Assembly: GCA_963575745.1 (NCBI GenBank)
Contig: CAUYUJ010011492.1
Location: 383,218 to 447,217 of the forward strand
DNA length: 64,000 nt
Source: Prorocentrum cordatum
Lineage: Eukaryota; Sar; Dinophyceae; Prorocentrales; Prorocentraceae
Reading direction: 5' to 3'
In this document: positions 32,513 through 43,759 of the stretch, piece by piece
Numbering within the stretch: the stretch's first letter is position 1
Layout of the letters: each line of letters starts with the position of its first letter
Notes under the pieces: model-generated
What the model was told of the DNA's origin: nothing
Databases searched by the model: none
What the model saw: the letters and a program-made list of their open reading frames with translations, nothing else
Made by a program: the position numbers and the translations under genes

Positions 32513-32612
32513 CAGCGCAGCACAATTCAGCACAGCTTAGCTCAGCATAGCACAGCACTGCACAGCACAGCACCTCAGCACAGCACAGCTCAGCACAGCA
32601 CAGCACAGCACG
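32513..32612 (+). repeat. (CAGCA)n pentanucleotide repeat
   Basis: CAGCACAGCACAGC-type tract with CAGCTTAGCTCAGC variants over about 100 bp, just left of the 90-bp minisatellite. Confidence 0.9.
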
Positions 32613-32659
32613 ACGGTCGTCCAGGGCACAGCAGGCGTGGGGTTTTGTCGACACCATAC

Positions 32660-33670
32660 GGGGTGCGCAGGGGGTGGTCCCTGAGGGCGACCGCTCTGCG
32701 TGCCAGGGCCGGAAAGCGTGGCGGGCTTTGCAATTTCTCTGCGCCAGAGAAGGTGCGCGGGGGGTGGTCCTTCAGCGCGGCCTCTATGCGTGCCAGGGTC
32801 GGAAACCGTGGCGGGCTTTGCAATTTCTCTGCGCCAGAGAAGGTGCGCAGAGAATGGTCCCTCAGCGCGGCCTCTATGCGTGCCAGGGTCGGAAAGCGTT
32901 GCAGGGGTGGCACTTTCTCGACACCAGAGGGGGGGCGCAGGGGGTGGTCCTTCAGCGCGGCCTCTATGCGTGCCAGGGTCGGAAAGCGTGGCAGGGGCAG
33001 CATTTTCTCGACACCAGAGAGGGTGCGCAGGGGATGGTCCCTCAGCGCGGCCTCTATGCGTGCCAGGGTCGGAAAGCGCGGCAGTGGTTGGCACTTTCTC
33101 GACACCAGAGAGGGTGCGCAGGGGGATGGTCCCTCTGCGCGGCCTCTGTGCGTGCCAGGATCGGAAAGCGTGGCAGGGGTGGCACTTTGTCGTCACCAGA
33201 GAGGGTGCGCGGGGGGTGGTCCCTCAGCGCGGCCTCCATGCGTGCCAGGGTCGGAAAGCGTTGCAGGGGTTGGCACTTTCTCGACACCAGAGAGGTTGCG
33301 CAGGGGGATGGTCCCTCAGCGCGGCCTCTGTGCGTGCCAGGGTCGGAAAGCGTGGCAACGGTGGCACTTTCTCGATACCAGAGAGGGTGCGCAGGGGGTG
33401 ATCCCTCAGCGCGGCCTCTATGCGTGCCAGGGTCGGAAAGCGTGGCAGGGGTGGCACGTTCTCGACACCAGAGGGGTGCGCAGGGGATGGTTCCTCAGCG
33501 CTGCTTTTATGTGTGCCAGGGTCGGAAACCGTGGCAAGGGTGGCACTTTGTCGACACCAGAGAGTGCGCGCAGGGGGTTGTTCCTCAGCGCGGCCTCTAT
33601 GCGTACCAGGGTCGGAAAGCGCGGCAGTGCTGGCATTCCCTCGACACTCGCGGAGGGGCGCAGGGGGCGA
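32660..33670 (+). repeat. 90/91-bp minisatellite, about 11 units
   Basis: Units such as GGTGCGCAGGGGGTGGTCCC ... TCAGCGCGGCCTCTATGCGT GCCAGGGTCGGAAAGCG start near 32663, 32752, 32842, 32932, 33023, 33113, 33204, 33295, 33385, 33475 and 33566. A 90-bp unit is 30 codons, so several frames on both strands stay open (plus SAASMRARVGKRG repeats; minus RFPTLARIEAALRDHP repeats), giving ORFs up to 436 codons. The single-base length changes between units break any one frame, so I treat it as a minisatellite and not a repeat protein. Confidence 0.9.
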
Positions 33671-34176
33671 AACAACTGCCGCGATCAATGTGCTCGCAAG
33701 TTCCTCTCAGCTTTCACCACGCAAGAGACATGATAAGTATGTGGGGTTCCTCGGTAGCGCAATCCTCGTGTTCTTTGGTTTGTTGTTTGGTGCATGTTTT
33801 GGGGGGGCAGCCTCGAGTGATCTTATTGCCTGGTGTGCTTTGGCCGGCGGCGGAGGTCACGTTTTCTTGCATGATGATTTTTTGTTCTTGGTCCGATCGT
33901 GGGTTCCTGCGGCGGTGGCGCACCGGCGTGTCCGGCGAAGGCGTTCGAGGTTGACCGGGGAAGCGTAGGACTCGAGTAAGCCAGAACTCGGGTTTGCCCA
34001 TTTTTTTTGACGAGCGCGTCCTGGATTTTGACGGTCCTGTTTTTGTGGGATGTCTGCAGCGGGAGCCCGCGTCAAATTTCAGATTGGGATTCGTCATTTT
34101 TATGGTGGCCCCCGTCAGGCCAACCCGAGCCCCACGTACCCGAGCCTTACGTCTCCCCGAGTTAAACTCCGCACGA
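33671..34176. other. Spacer left of the DIRS-like element, no gene recognised
   Basis: Mixed composition, slightly T-rich. No repeat, splice pair or domain seen. The element's 5' boundary should lie at its right edge. Confidence 0.4.
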
Positions 34177-34536
34177 GCACCGCGCGATGGCGGGCGCCCG
34201 CATGACCACCCGCCGCGCGCCGCCGCCTCGTCGGGCGGGCCAGGCGCCGCGCGGGCATGCTGGCGTGCCGGGCGGCCGTGCGTCGGCGTCCTTCCCCCCT
34301 CCGTTCCTCCGAGCAAGGTTGAATTGTCTCCTTTCTGCCGCCTGGCCGCGGGGCGGGATATCAAGCACCCCGTCGTGTCGGCAGCGCCCCGCCTGCCCAG
34401 TGCGCGCTCTGGGGTGGGGCGGCTGGCCAGGGTGTTGTCCTCTGCCTGCCAGAGCGCCGTTTTGGACCACCCCTGGGGCGACGCGCGGCGCGTCCGTTCG
34501 CCCGTGTGCGCCGGACGCGACCGCGGTCGCTGCTCG
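34177..34536 (+). repeat. DIRS-like split direct repeat A1
   Basis: GCACCGCGCGATGGCGGGCG ... GACGCGACCGCGGTCGCTG. About 360 bp, closely matching 45056-45416 in the same orientation, including CTTTCTGCCGCCTGGCCGCG and GACCACCCCTGGGGCGACGC. Confidence 0.9.
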
Positions 34537-34554
34537 TATTCTACGGTTCGCCTG

Positions 34555-35200
34555 GTGTGCCTTAGGTTCCCATCGGGGCCTCTTCCGCGGGTCCAGTGTG
34601 ACCTACGCGACGTCGTTCCTGCCCCGTAGAGGACTTTAGGATCGGCCCTGAGGGGTCTTGGCGTTGCGACCGTGCCCAGAGTGGTTTCCTGCGCTGGTCC
34701 AGTGTGACCTAAGTACCCATCGGTTTTTCCCGCGGGCCCAGAGTGACTTACGTGCGGTTGTCCAAGTCCCGTAGGGGATTTTGGGACCGGCCTTGAGGGA
34801 TCTTGGCCCAGGCGTTGCTGCTGTGCCCAGGGTGGCTCCCTGCGCTGGCCCAGCGTGACCAAAGTACCCTTCGAGGCCTTTTCCGCGGGCCCAGAGTAGG
34901 ATTTACGCGCGGTCGCCCCAGTCCCGTAGAGGATTTCAGGGTCGGCCCTCAGGGCTCTTGGCGTTCATGCCGCGCCCAGAGGGGCCTCCTGCGCTGGCCC
35001 AGCGCGACCTTGGCGCTTTCGTCCGAGCCCCGCAAGGGTCGAGGGGCGCGGCCCCAAAGGGTCATCAGCCGTCGAGATTTCGGAGAAATCCTAGTGGGGC
35101 GGCATTCCCCGATGGTCCTGAGCGACCTACGCGCCGCTGCGTCAATCCCATTGGGAACAGGAGGACTGGCCCAAAGGGGTCTCGGCGTTCTCGAGGGGCC
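34555..35200 (+). repeat. Internal tandem repeat of about 150 bp, 4 degenerate units
   Basis: Words such as GGGCCCAGAGTGACTTACG, AGTCCCGTAGAGGATTT, TCGGCCCTGAGGGGTCTTGG and CTGCGCTGGCCCAGCGTGAC recur near 34600, 34750, 34895 and, weaker, 35110. Lies right after A1, where untranslated leader DNA of the element is expected. Confidence 0.75.
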
Positions 35201-35459
35201 TAGCGTGGCCGGCCGCGGGGCTCCACTGGCACCGGCGTCGGGAGTTCGCTCGCGCTCTGGGTCCTACACGGACTTTGAAGTTGCGTTTGTGGCCTCGGTG
35301 GTCCCGGTCGCTATAAGGTGCTCTGGGGTTCAACGCGCTATGTAACAGGTTGCACGCGGTTGGCGGTCTGCAGTGCGGCGGTCCAGCTGCTGCGCGCGCG
35401 GGCGGCTGCGACGCCTGCTTTCTCCTGAGTGAGACTCGCGATTCTTTGCTATCGATTCT

Positions 35460-37190
35460 TTGTTATCATGGCCGACAGCGCGATGCCGGGCCCCCTGCGA
35501 CAGGGCCCCGCGTCTGGGCCGGACAGGCAGGATATCGAATACATGCCCGCCGCGGATTGCTTCCCTCGGGGCGAATAAGTTGAAGGCGCCAGCGCAGATG
35601 GCGAACATTCGCATCGAGGAGCTGATTGGCTCAGAGAACCTGTCGGCGGCGCCGATGGGTGCACTTCGTCGCGCGCTGGGGCGCGCCGCAACGGGAGGCG
35701 AGCAGGTGGTCGCGCACGCGCGCCCGGCGCGCCCCCGTGCCCGCGCGTTCGCGCGCCGGCTGGGGCCAACGTGGAGATGACCGCCCCCGCGCACCACGTC
35801 GACGCGGGCGCAGTGCTTGCGACGGTTTCGCCGAGCGGGCTCAGCCAGACGATCTGGCCGAGGCGCGGCTCGCGCGCGCGCCAGCGGCGGCGGCCGCGAT
35901 CGCTGCAGAGCGGCAGGAGCGAGAAATGCGACTGGCTCGCGGCCGAAGTCGCGAAGGCCACGATGCGGGGCTGCACTGACCCTTGCATTTCCTCAGATTT
36001 GCTCGGCGCCCACGGGGTCGACGACGCCGATGATGACGACTCGATGCAGATTGCGGCGGTCAAGGGCAGCTCGCGTTGTCGTGGGCCGAGCGGCACCTTG
36101 CCTACGACGCATGTGCATTCGCGGCTGCGGCGACTGAGCAGCCGTCATGCGCGCTTTGCGTGGAGCACAAGTGCTTGGCGCTCCAGGTCCGCGTTGCGCT
36201 GGCGCGAGTGCGCCGCGGCGCGCATATCCTATGCTTCTCGCGAGGTGTCTTTGGAGGTCCCGCTCGCGGGTCGCAGGGCGGGGCTCGGGCTTCTGCGCGA
36301 TAAGATAAGTTCGCCCGCAGGAGTTGGGCCGGACCTCGCGTTGGAGGCGTGGGGCCTTTCGACGTCGAAGTGGCGTCGAGAGGGCTCGACTCGCCGGCCC
36401 TGCGGACAGCCGAGAACGAGTTCGATCGCGCCGCCAAGGTCGCTCGCGCAAGCCAGACCGGCGCGACCGCGCGCGGTCGTCGCGTTGCAGGCGCGAGGGC
36501 AGGTCGCGCGGGCCACGCCGAGGCAGCGGCCGCGCTGCGACGCGCAAGCGCGCGGCGGAGGCGCGCTCTTCGCATTCCGGCGCGCCCTGGCATCGCGGCG
36601 GCACGCGGCCGCCCCACTTGGCACGGCGCGCGGGGCAGCGCGAAGCGGAGTGCGCCCTTCGCGCCGCGCGCGCCGCCCCGACTCGCGAAATGGGCGAAGA
36701 AGTAAAGGGGGGGCAAGACGCCGCTCCGTGGTCGGTTACCCCGCGCGGCGCAATTTTGCTTCGCGCGGGATTCCAGCAGCGCCGTCGCGCTTTCGCATTG
36801 CGGCGTAGCGCGCATCGACGCGGGCATCATGCCAACATCCGCCAAGCGCGGTTGCAGCGTGCAGAGCGCAGATCGCCCAGCGCGGGCGCGCGAAGTGGCG
36901 CGCGAAGAGCGCCGGCGGCGCCCGAAGGGCAGCGCGCTCAGAGACTTGCTATCGCTGAGAAGTTGTTTTTTCGCCCGTCCGCCACGACAGCGCCGTCAAG
37001 CGCGGTCATTTGGCGCGGTTTCTGTTGCGACGGGGCAATGCGAGACGGGGCGAGACGAGGAGGCGCGCGCGGCGCCGCGCGCGACGGACGCGACCGCGGT
37101 CGGGCGCTCGTCGAGGGCGCGCGAGAAGTTGGCGCACTTGCTGGTCAAATGGGCGGGCCACAAGTGGCGCCTGGCGCCCGCGGGCCCGCC
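35460..37190 (+). pseudogene. Possible DIRS-like gag region (uncertain)
   Basis: GC-rich DNA with Arg/Ala-rich plus frames between the leader repeats and the nested LINE, where gag is expected. Fragments include LAEARLARAPAAAAAIAAER (about 35857), LSWAERHLAYDACAFAAAAT (about 36075) and FDVEVASRGLDSPALRTAEN (about 36358). Frames change often. No gag hallmark such as a zinc knuckle is visible, so the call rests on position. Confidence 0.3.
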
Positions 37191-37239
37191 CTCGGTTATG
37201 CCGGCCAACTCAATGGCCGCATGCGCAGACCATGCAGAT

Positions 37240-38160
37240 TCTGATTCGCGTGCACCATCTAAACGCCAGAGGACATCGCGAGCGAGCACCGAGCCGCGCG
37301 CGACGCCAGCGACGCCTTCAGCATCACCAGCGCCAGTTAGTTTCACCAGCGCCAATGGGCCCGAAGAGATCCACACCCTCGAGAGTCTCGTCTTCAGGAA
37401 AGCGCCGCCGTCAAGCAACGCCAGATGATGATGGCAGGGGGCCAGAAGAGTTCCAAGCGCCAGTTTCCCAGGTTCAAGTATGTCCGGTCAATGTCGCAGC
37501 GCTGAGTGCAGCACGCCTCGCGATGGCCCTGGAGAGTCGACCCAAATCCACGGCCGGCGTGATTTGCTTGCAGGGGACTCGGCACCGCGAACTCCGTCTT
37601 CGATGGGCCTTGAGGTTGGCTCAGCAGTTCGGATGGTCTATGGATTTCTCAGAACCACCGCCTCAGTTTCGAGTTCGAGGCCAACTGACCGCCACTCCTC
37701 GTCAAGGATGATGTGCAATACGATGGATTGGAAGCGCTCCTGGGGCCGTGCTACGACTATCCGCGACGATGTCCTGCACCGCAGGGTTGTGGGCATCAGG
37801 GCGGCACGAGCGTCCATTGTCTCGGTCTACGTCCCGCGGGAGGTTGACATATCCTGGTTCAACCCAGGCTTTCGCATCACTACAGACCCTGGGCCACCTG
37901 GGTCACCCGCCCTACGTCATCGGCGACCTCAGCTGGAGGCCCGCGTACTTGCTTATGACGACGTCGTGGATCATGTGCCGTGGAGCCCCTGGGGTTAACA
38001 CGTGCACTACCGCGGTCTCGACGCCCCCCGCGCGCGCACTGCATTCCGGGGCTGGTCCGCCTCCCCTGTAGAAGAGCACGCATCTATTCCTTGGCGTGCC
38101 TCGCCATGGCCAGGTGACCTACGCGCGAGTTGGCGCTCCCGTTTGTCAGCGTAGCACCCG
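37240..38160 (+). pseudogene. LINE 2 ORF2, N-terminus and endonuclease remnant
   Basis: The frame from about 37232 reads VNVAALSAARLAMALES (37488) and TAGVICLQGTRH, matching the N and QE positions of AP-type endonucleases with Glu replaced by Gly. Other frames then give REDVQYDGLEALLG-like, ARASIVSVYVPREVD (about 37804) and YVIGDLSWRPAY (about 37914). The last is at the GDFN position, with Asn replaced by Ser. At least three frame changes. Confidence 0.55.
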
Positions 38161-38934
38161 CGCGCATGTGTCTCACAGCTTCGCGCGCCCCCTTCAGAGC
38201 ACCGTTAGATGACGAGCGATGCCTCGTGCAGGAGCTGGTGGACACAGACTTCGGACCTCCAGCTGTTGATGACCTTTAGGAGCCAGATTTGGTTGCCCAA
38301 TGAAGGTATTGGCACCGGCCAGCTGAGCATGCTTTGGTCATTACAGTGGCGCGAGGGCGCGCCGCGATGGAGCGGACGGCCGAGCGAGGCAATGGCTCCA
38401 CTCCGACCGCCAGGGCCACGAGACACTCACCAGCATATCGCCTGGGTCATGCTAATACACAACGACGCCTACTACGCCTACATCGGCGGCTTGTTGGGCA
38501 GCTGCGACAGGGCGCCTTAGGCACCATACTACGCACAGACCACTATGCGCAGGCGTCGAAGGCAGCACTTGGCCTTCCCCACCTGCTCCACCTACCAGCG
38601 ACTGTCTTGCTGAGCTACGCCGACGTGTCAACTCCCTCTCTTCGGACATCCGCGTGGAGCAACGACGCCTGCGGGATAACTGCGCCAGAGTACCGACGGC
38701 GTCTCTCAGCATGGTATTCGGATATTCGGCGGCTCACCACTCCTCTCTCCGAAACCACACTCCCCTTGCAATCTTGTGCTGTGCGCGAGATGAGGGGCCA
38801 ACGGGAGCAGCTCCTGGGATCCGCCGGAGCACGGCGCCGACCCACATCTTAACGATTGGAAGCAGCATGCTGAGAGCATTACCTTCCCGAAGTTTTCGAG
38901 GCCACAGGATTGGGCGCCATCCTGCGATGAGTTT

Positions 38935-40150
38935 TTGGGCGCTATCAAGTTGGCGAAAGGCTGCCCGGGCTTGGATGGTTGGGCGTTCCGTGCGCAACGC
39001 ATTATTCCAAATATGCCCCCACGGATCACCCGCGAGTTCCACGACCCGCGGGCGCTGACGAGCCATGAGGCGGCGCGTCTTCGGGGACACCTGCCCGAGG
39101 AGGCCCTCAGCTTGATTGCTGGATGGAGGGTCGCAGGCCTTCCGAAAGGCGAAGCGGGCGCCAGACCCATCGCGGTCGGATCGGCCCTCCTCAGAACTTG
39201 GCCCCATGCTCTTGCGAACGCCGCCCCCGATCCCCCGGATAACCAATGGGCGAACAGGAAGGGCAGTTCGTTACCTCGCGCTATATCCAGATTGCTGGCA
39301 GAATGCGCAGACGGGACAATCGGCGCCGAACTGGGCCCCTCGAAAGTTCATGGCCGCAGTTATCACTCGATCGCGTTGGAAGCACGGGGTCGATCTGAGT
39401 TTCCTGGCGCAAGAATGCACGCCTGTCTGGCGGCGCGGTCAGGGCCACGGGCGCGCGGCATACAAGGTGAACTCGCAGAGCCCATTCGACCATTTTGCGG
39501 CATCCCGCATGGAGATTCAATGGCGCCGTCTGCAATGATTGCTATGTTGGTTCCATGGCAGCCGCTATGTCAGAAACACCTGTTCATGGACGACAAGCCC
39601 CTCGTGGCATAGAGTCCAGCAGTACTCAAGGACGACCTAGAGGCCATCCAGAGGTTCGACATGAGCATTGGGTACCAGGAGAAAGCGGCCAAACGTCAAG
39701 CATAGTCAGATCAAGACGCGTAGCCGAAGCTCATTGAACACCTAGGTGTTGAATGCGACCCGACCAATCCAGTACATCCGATCCTACCCCGATGAGGCTG
39801 GCAGAAGCATGTCAATGGCATCCCAGTCTTTGCATCTATCCCTGGGTCAACCCAGGTCAGGCAGAAGTTGGCAATGGCAGATTTGAGACTGCTGTGGTTG
39901 TGGGATTCCCCATTTGTGGTACCACCACCTGCGGCCACGGCCAAGTCCTTGGCCAAGGCTGTCTGGAGGACCAGCTGCACCTGGCGGTGTATGGTCAGGT
40001 GGCGGTGCCAGAGCGCATCGTGGCACCCAGTCTATTCGAGTGCCACCTTTGCCATCAAGAGTGTGACAGACACGAGGCTATATTGATCCAGTTTCTTGGA
40101 GACGAGCGCGACATATCATGTGCAGGCCTTTGGTTTGAAGCGCATTCGGT
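38935..40150 (+). pseudogene. LINE 2 ORF2, reverse transcriptase and finger
   Basis: The frame 38935-39612 contains KLAKGCPGLDGWAFRAQ (palm start), AGLPKGEAGARPIAVGSALL (PK...RPI), FCGIPHGDSMAPSAMIAML (motif B, GxPxGDxxxP) and KHLFMDDKPLVA (motif C, xxDD). Motif A is not readable. Beyond a stop, RFDMSIGYQEKAAKRQ and KLIEHLGVECDP match the region after motif C. A finger-like FECHLCHQECDRHEA lies near 40038. Stops and frame changes make it non-functional, though the DD pair is intact. Confidence 0.7.
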
Positions 40151-40879
40151 ACATTGACCGGCAGGGCCTGCTACTCGCAGTGGATCCAGCGGATGATCAT
40201 CGAGCACGCCAGGCGGTGGAGCACCTGGTCGACGGACGACACGCGGAGGTTCTTGGCCTCAGGAGAGGCGGCCTTGCATGCCATGCGCGTCATTGCACGG
40301 GCCGCCCGATGTCTCCAGATTGCGCGGCGTGATCGACACGACGCAGAGGATATTGACGACGTAGACGTGGATTTGAGCTCTCACAACCAGTTTGTCAAGT
40401 GGATGGTTTCCCTGGAGGGGTCAGACCGTAATTCGATGTCGATATTCCGAAGTGGAGCGGTATCTTCTGCGACTCGGAGGCGCGCGGGACACCCGCGTAA
40501 TAATTGTGCACATCTGGTACCATCGTTTCGTCATGTTTGGGGAGAGCGCCCGCACTTTCAACGCCGACGAACAGAGACTCAGCATAGGCTGGCTCTCGAC
40601 TCGGGGTTCTGGACTTCGGTCCATCGCGCGACCTCGAAGTCGGGCTGGATTGGCTATTCACAGGCCGAGCACCGCGGAGACCGTGTCCGCATGCGCAGAG
40701 CTGCTTGCGAGATGGCTCTTACTATTTTACGGTGCGACAGCAGGAAAATTGGCTGTACCAGGCAAGATGATACACCAACGTCGTCGCCAACCTGCTGCTC
40801 ACCAATGACTTCTTGTATGCTCACTCGAGCATCCACGTCCTATCAGCGTGTTGCTATTTGATCTCTAATGGGGTCGCCC
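40151..40879 (+). pseudogene. LINE 2 ORF2 C-terminal region, unclear
   Basis: A 235-codon plus frame (40154-40861) with Arg-rich, partly protein-like sequence (MIIEHARRWSTWSTDDTRRF; VIARAARCLQIARRDRHDAE), then decay. Probably the C-terminal part of LINE 2. No motif recognised. The junction back to the DIRS-like element lies somewhere around 40850-40900. Confidence 0.4.
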
Positions 40880-43020
40880 GGTGCGTCAACGGGCCGTTGC
40901 TTGAAGAATTGGCGGCCAGAGCCAGGCACGTCGATCGCGAACGCGCGGAGTGTTTCCGTCAGGCGTGCCCGCGTGCCGCCACTGTCGGCCGCGACGCGCC
41001 CGTCGCGCGCGAGCAGGCGCCCCCGCTGGGCGACTTGCCAGTCTCGGGCATCGGCGCGCCGGCCACGCCCCCGCCAGCGAAGCCCGTCGAGGACCCCATA
41101 GAAGGCCCGACAACGGCGAACAAGCGCATGATCACGCGGTTGCGGTCCGACCCCAACGCGAAAGAGTGGCGGGGCCTTACGAATAGGGATTTCCAACTTT
41201 GGCGCGCGAGGGCGCCCGAGCGTCTGACCGATGTCAACTTGGGCAGAGTCGCTCGCGCCCCCCAGTTCGAGGTAGAACAGGGCGCCAGGAGCGACGGCGC
41301 CCGCAAGGCGCACGCGCCCGCGCGAGTGCATCGATTCGCGCGAACAGATCGCGCGTGTTCTGTGGCAGGTTCGGGCAGTGGACGGCTGCTCCATTGCAGA
41401 TATCAGCGCCGCAGCGCGTCCGCGTGAGCGCATGCGGCGCGAGACGACCCACCACTTGCACGCGTTTTGCCATCTGTTTAATGACGAGGTGGCCGCCGCG
41501 CCACGAGTGCGCAAGAAGCGCGCGCGCCGGGGTTGCAGGCATCCGAAGTGCCGCGCTTGCTTAAGCTCGACATCGACGCCGCCTTCCTGCGGATCCCGTT
41601 AAGACCAGAGCATCGGGAGCTGATTCGCGCTATCTTCCGATACGAGGATAAGTTACGGCGCGTGCTCACTGCGCGCCCCCATTCGGGGCAGGCGCGCCGG
41701 CCGCTCCCACCGCGCGCTGTGCCGTGCCTAACTCCCGCGCTGTCGCAAGCGTCAATAATTGGGAACGCATTGGCGCCCTCATCTGCCCGCCACTCCGCAG
41801 CGTACCATCGTTGCGTGGACGAAATATTCGGCGCCGAAAGATGGGCCGACGCGCGAGGCGGCCCGCGGGGCTGGATGATCGGCTGCATGTATTTGCCGCG
41901 CGGCAGGTCGAACACCTGTTGGATTGCATCACGCGCGTCGTGAGATGTTTATTTGGCGAGTCCGCGCTGGCTGACGAAAAGATTTCCCGCGACGTCCCGC
42001 TTGGTATCCTGGGACTTCGTCGACTTCTCGACTTCCTCTCATCGGAGGGGATGGCGCGCGTGCCGCTACCTGAGAAGATCGACAAGTGGGCAGCCCACAT
42101 CCAGGCGGCACTCGACTCGGGCACTCTGCGCGCAGGCGTGGACCTCGGTCCTCCCCCCATCGCGCGACGTCGTGGCGCGCGTGACCAGGTGATGCCAGCA
42201 AACTGGCGGGCGCCCTGGCCTGGGCCTCAGCAAATATGTTCAATCGCGCGGGACGAGCCATGCGCAGGCGTGCCTTCACTATCGTGTGCCGCTGATGCAC
42301 CCGCTCGCCACGTTCCCGCCGTGGCATGCCTATCCTCGCCAAGGCGCATCGTAGTCCCCCCGACATGCGGCAAGAGCTGCGACTCGCGCTGCGGTGGTGG
42401 CTAATCGCATTCGGCGGCGAGCTGGCGCAGTCGCGAAGATGACGCGGTGAAGCGGCGGGCCCCGTGGCACGCTTCTTCTCCGACGCGGCCAGTCGCCCGC
42501 CCATGGCGGCCGCCGTATTTTTCCTTGACGACACATGCCATTGGACGTGCATGCCACCAGCCGCCAGGAACGGTTGGGCAGGACAGCGACAGTTTGCTCG
42601 GTCCGCGCGCACAGGCGGTCGCCGGGATCTTAGGGGCGTTCCAGCCCAGAGGGGATCACCAGATCATGGGTCCGGAGATGCTGAGCATCGCTCTGGGCCT
42701 ATGTTCGTTCGAACACCTGCTTCGCCGTCGGCGCGTCGTGATCTTGTCTGACAATACAGGCGCACAGGCCGCCGCCGGCAGCGGCGCTTGCGCGCGCGTT
42801 CGATCTCGCGCGTCTCGCACCCGGCCATTGTGTCAAGATCGCGCACCTGCGGTGCCTCGTCCGCGTGGAGCAGGTGCCGACCGACGAAAATATTGCCGAC
42901 GACCCGTCCCGGGGTGGACTTGGGCTGCTGCGCCAGCTTGGCACCATGCGAGTTGATCCGCGCCTTGACGAAGCCTTCTGCGCGCCCGTGTCGTGGGATT
43001 CGATGAGCATCCCAGCAAGG
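40880..43020 (+). pseudogene. DIRS-like RT and RNase H, frameshifted
   Basis: LLKLDIDAAFLRIPLRPEHR (41557-41616) is motif A of DIRS/LTR-type RTs. HRCVDEIFGAE (about 41803) stands at the YVDDxF box with Tyr and the second Asp lost. GILGLRRLLDFL and PLPEKIDKWAAHI follow as in DIRS RT connections. RFFSDAASRPPMAAAVFF (about 42470), EMLSIALGLCSFEHLL and VVILSDNTGAQAA (about 42740) are the RNase H acidic motifs. RVEQVPTDENIADDPSRGG (about 42860) closes the domain. At least four frame changes. The region 40880-41530 before motif A has no recognisable motif. Confidence 0.75.
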
Positions 43021-43759
43021 TGAGCCAGCGCTCGCAGCGCGCGTTTGGCTGCGAGGCGGTCGCGACGCGGGCCCGCGCCCACGTTGCTTGCGGCGCCCGT
43101 CTTCGGTTGTCTCGCGAGACTCGGCGAGGGCGCATCTCGTAATAGTCAAGCTAGCAAGTTGTTGTTTCATGCTGTCTCGCGAAGAGTTCGATGCTCAGTT
43201 GAGCAGTGTTCTGCGCAATTTGCCGCGCGTGGACATTGACGCGATCTGCTTTTGCATGTGGTCAAGCGGGACGACGGCGCTGCAGCACCTCGAGGGTGCG
43301 CAGTTCGATGATTTTCTGGGTTGCGATCGCCTCCGCAGCGGCAGCAATGAGAGAGCTGCTTGTGCGGCCGCACGGCGGCGAGCACCGCGGGCGCGCGGGT
43401 CGCGCGCGGGTCGCGCGCGCGCCGTTCTGCGTCGAAAGGGCGCGGTCTGGGCGCCGCGCCGACCGGCGGCAAGGCGGCGCTCGCGCGCCCGTCGCGGGCA
43501 AAGCTCTGCAAGCTCGGTCTCATCGTCATCTGTCTCATCGAGCGTGAGGATATGGGCGCCCCGCTCGGTCAGTCGCAGACCGCGTTTCCCCTTTCGGAGG
43601 TCACGCGGCGCCCCAGCGCCGCAGCCGCGCGCGCAGGGATTCCCAAGGCTGGCGCCGCCGCCGGGCCCGCCGCCTACGGGGCGGAGGGCCCGTCGGTGGC
43701 GCAGCCGCGGGTCGGCGGCGGATTCCGTGGCAGTGGCACGCCGAGCGATACGTCCGGCG

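Larger units (their letters stand above)
37230..40850 (+). mobile_element. LINE 2, nested inside the DIRS-like element
   Basis: Endonuclease remnants (37478-38160) are followed by an RT domain (38935-39700), a thumb-like region and a Cys-rich finger, all on plus. Left and right of it the sequence returns to the GC-rich DIRS-like element. Its RT motifs differ from those of LINE 1 and LINE 3, so it is a third lineage. Boundaries are approximate; no target duplication or ORF1 was found. Confidence 0.65.

Noticed and set aside
32423-33954. 436- and 426-codon plus ORFs in two different frames
   Set aside because: Translation of the 90/91-bp minisatellite; two frames are equally open and unit lengths differ by one base.
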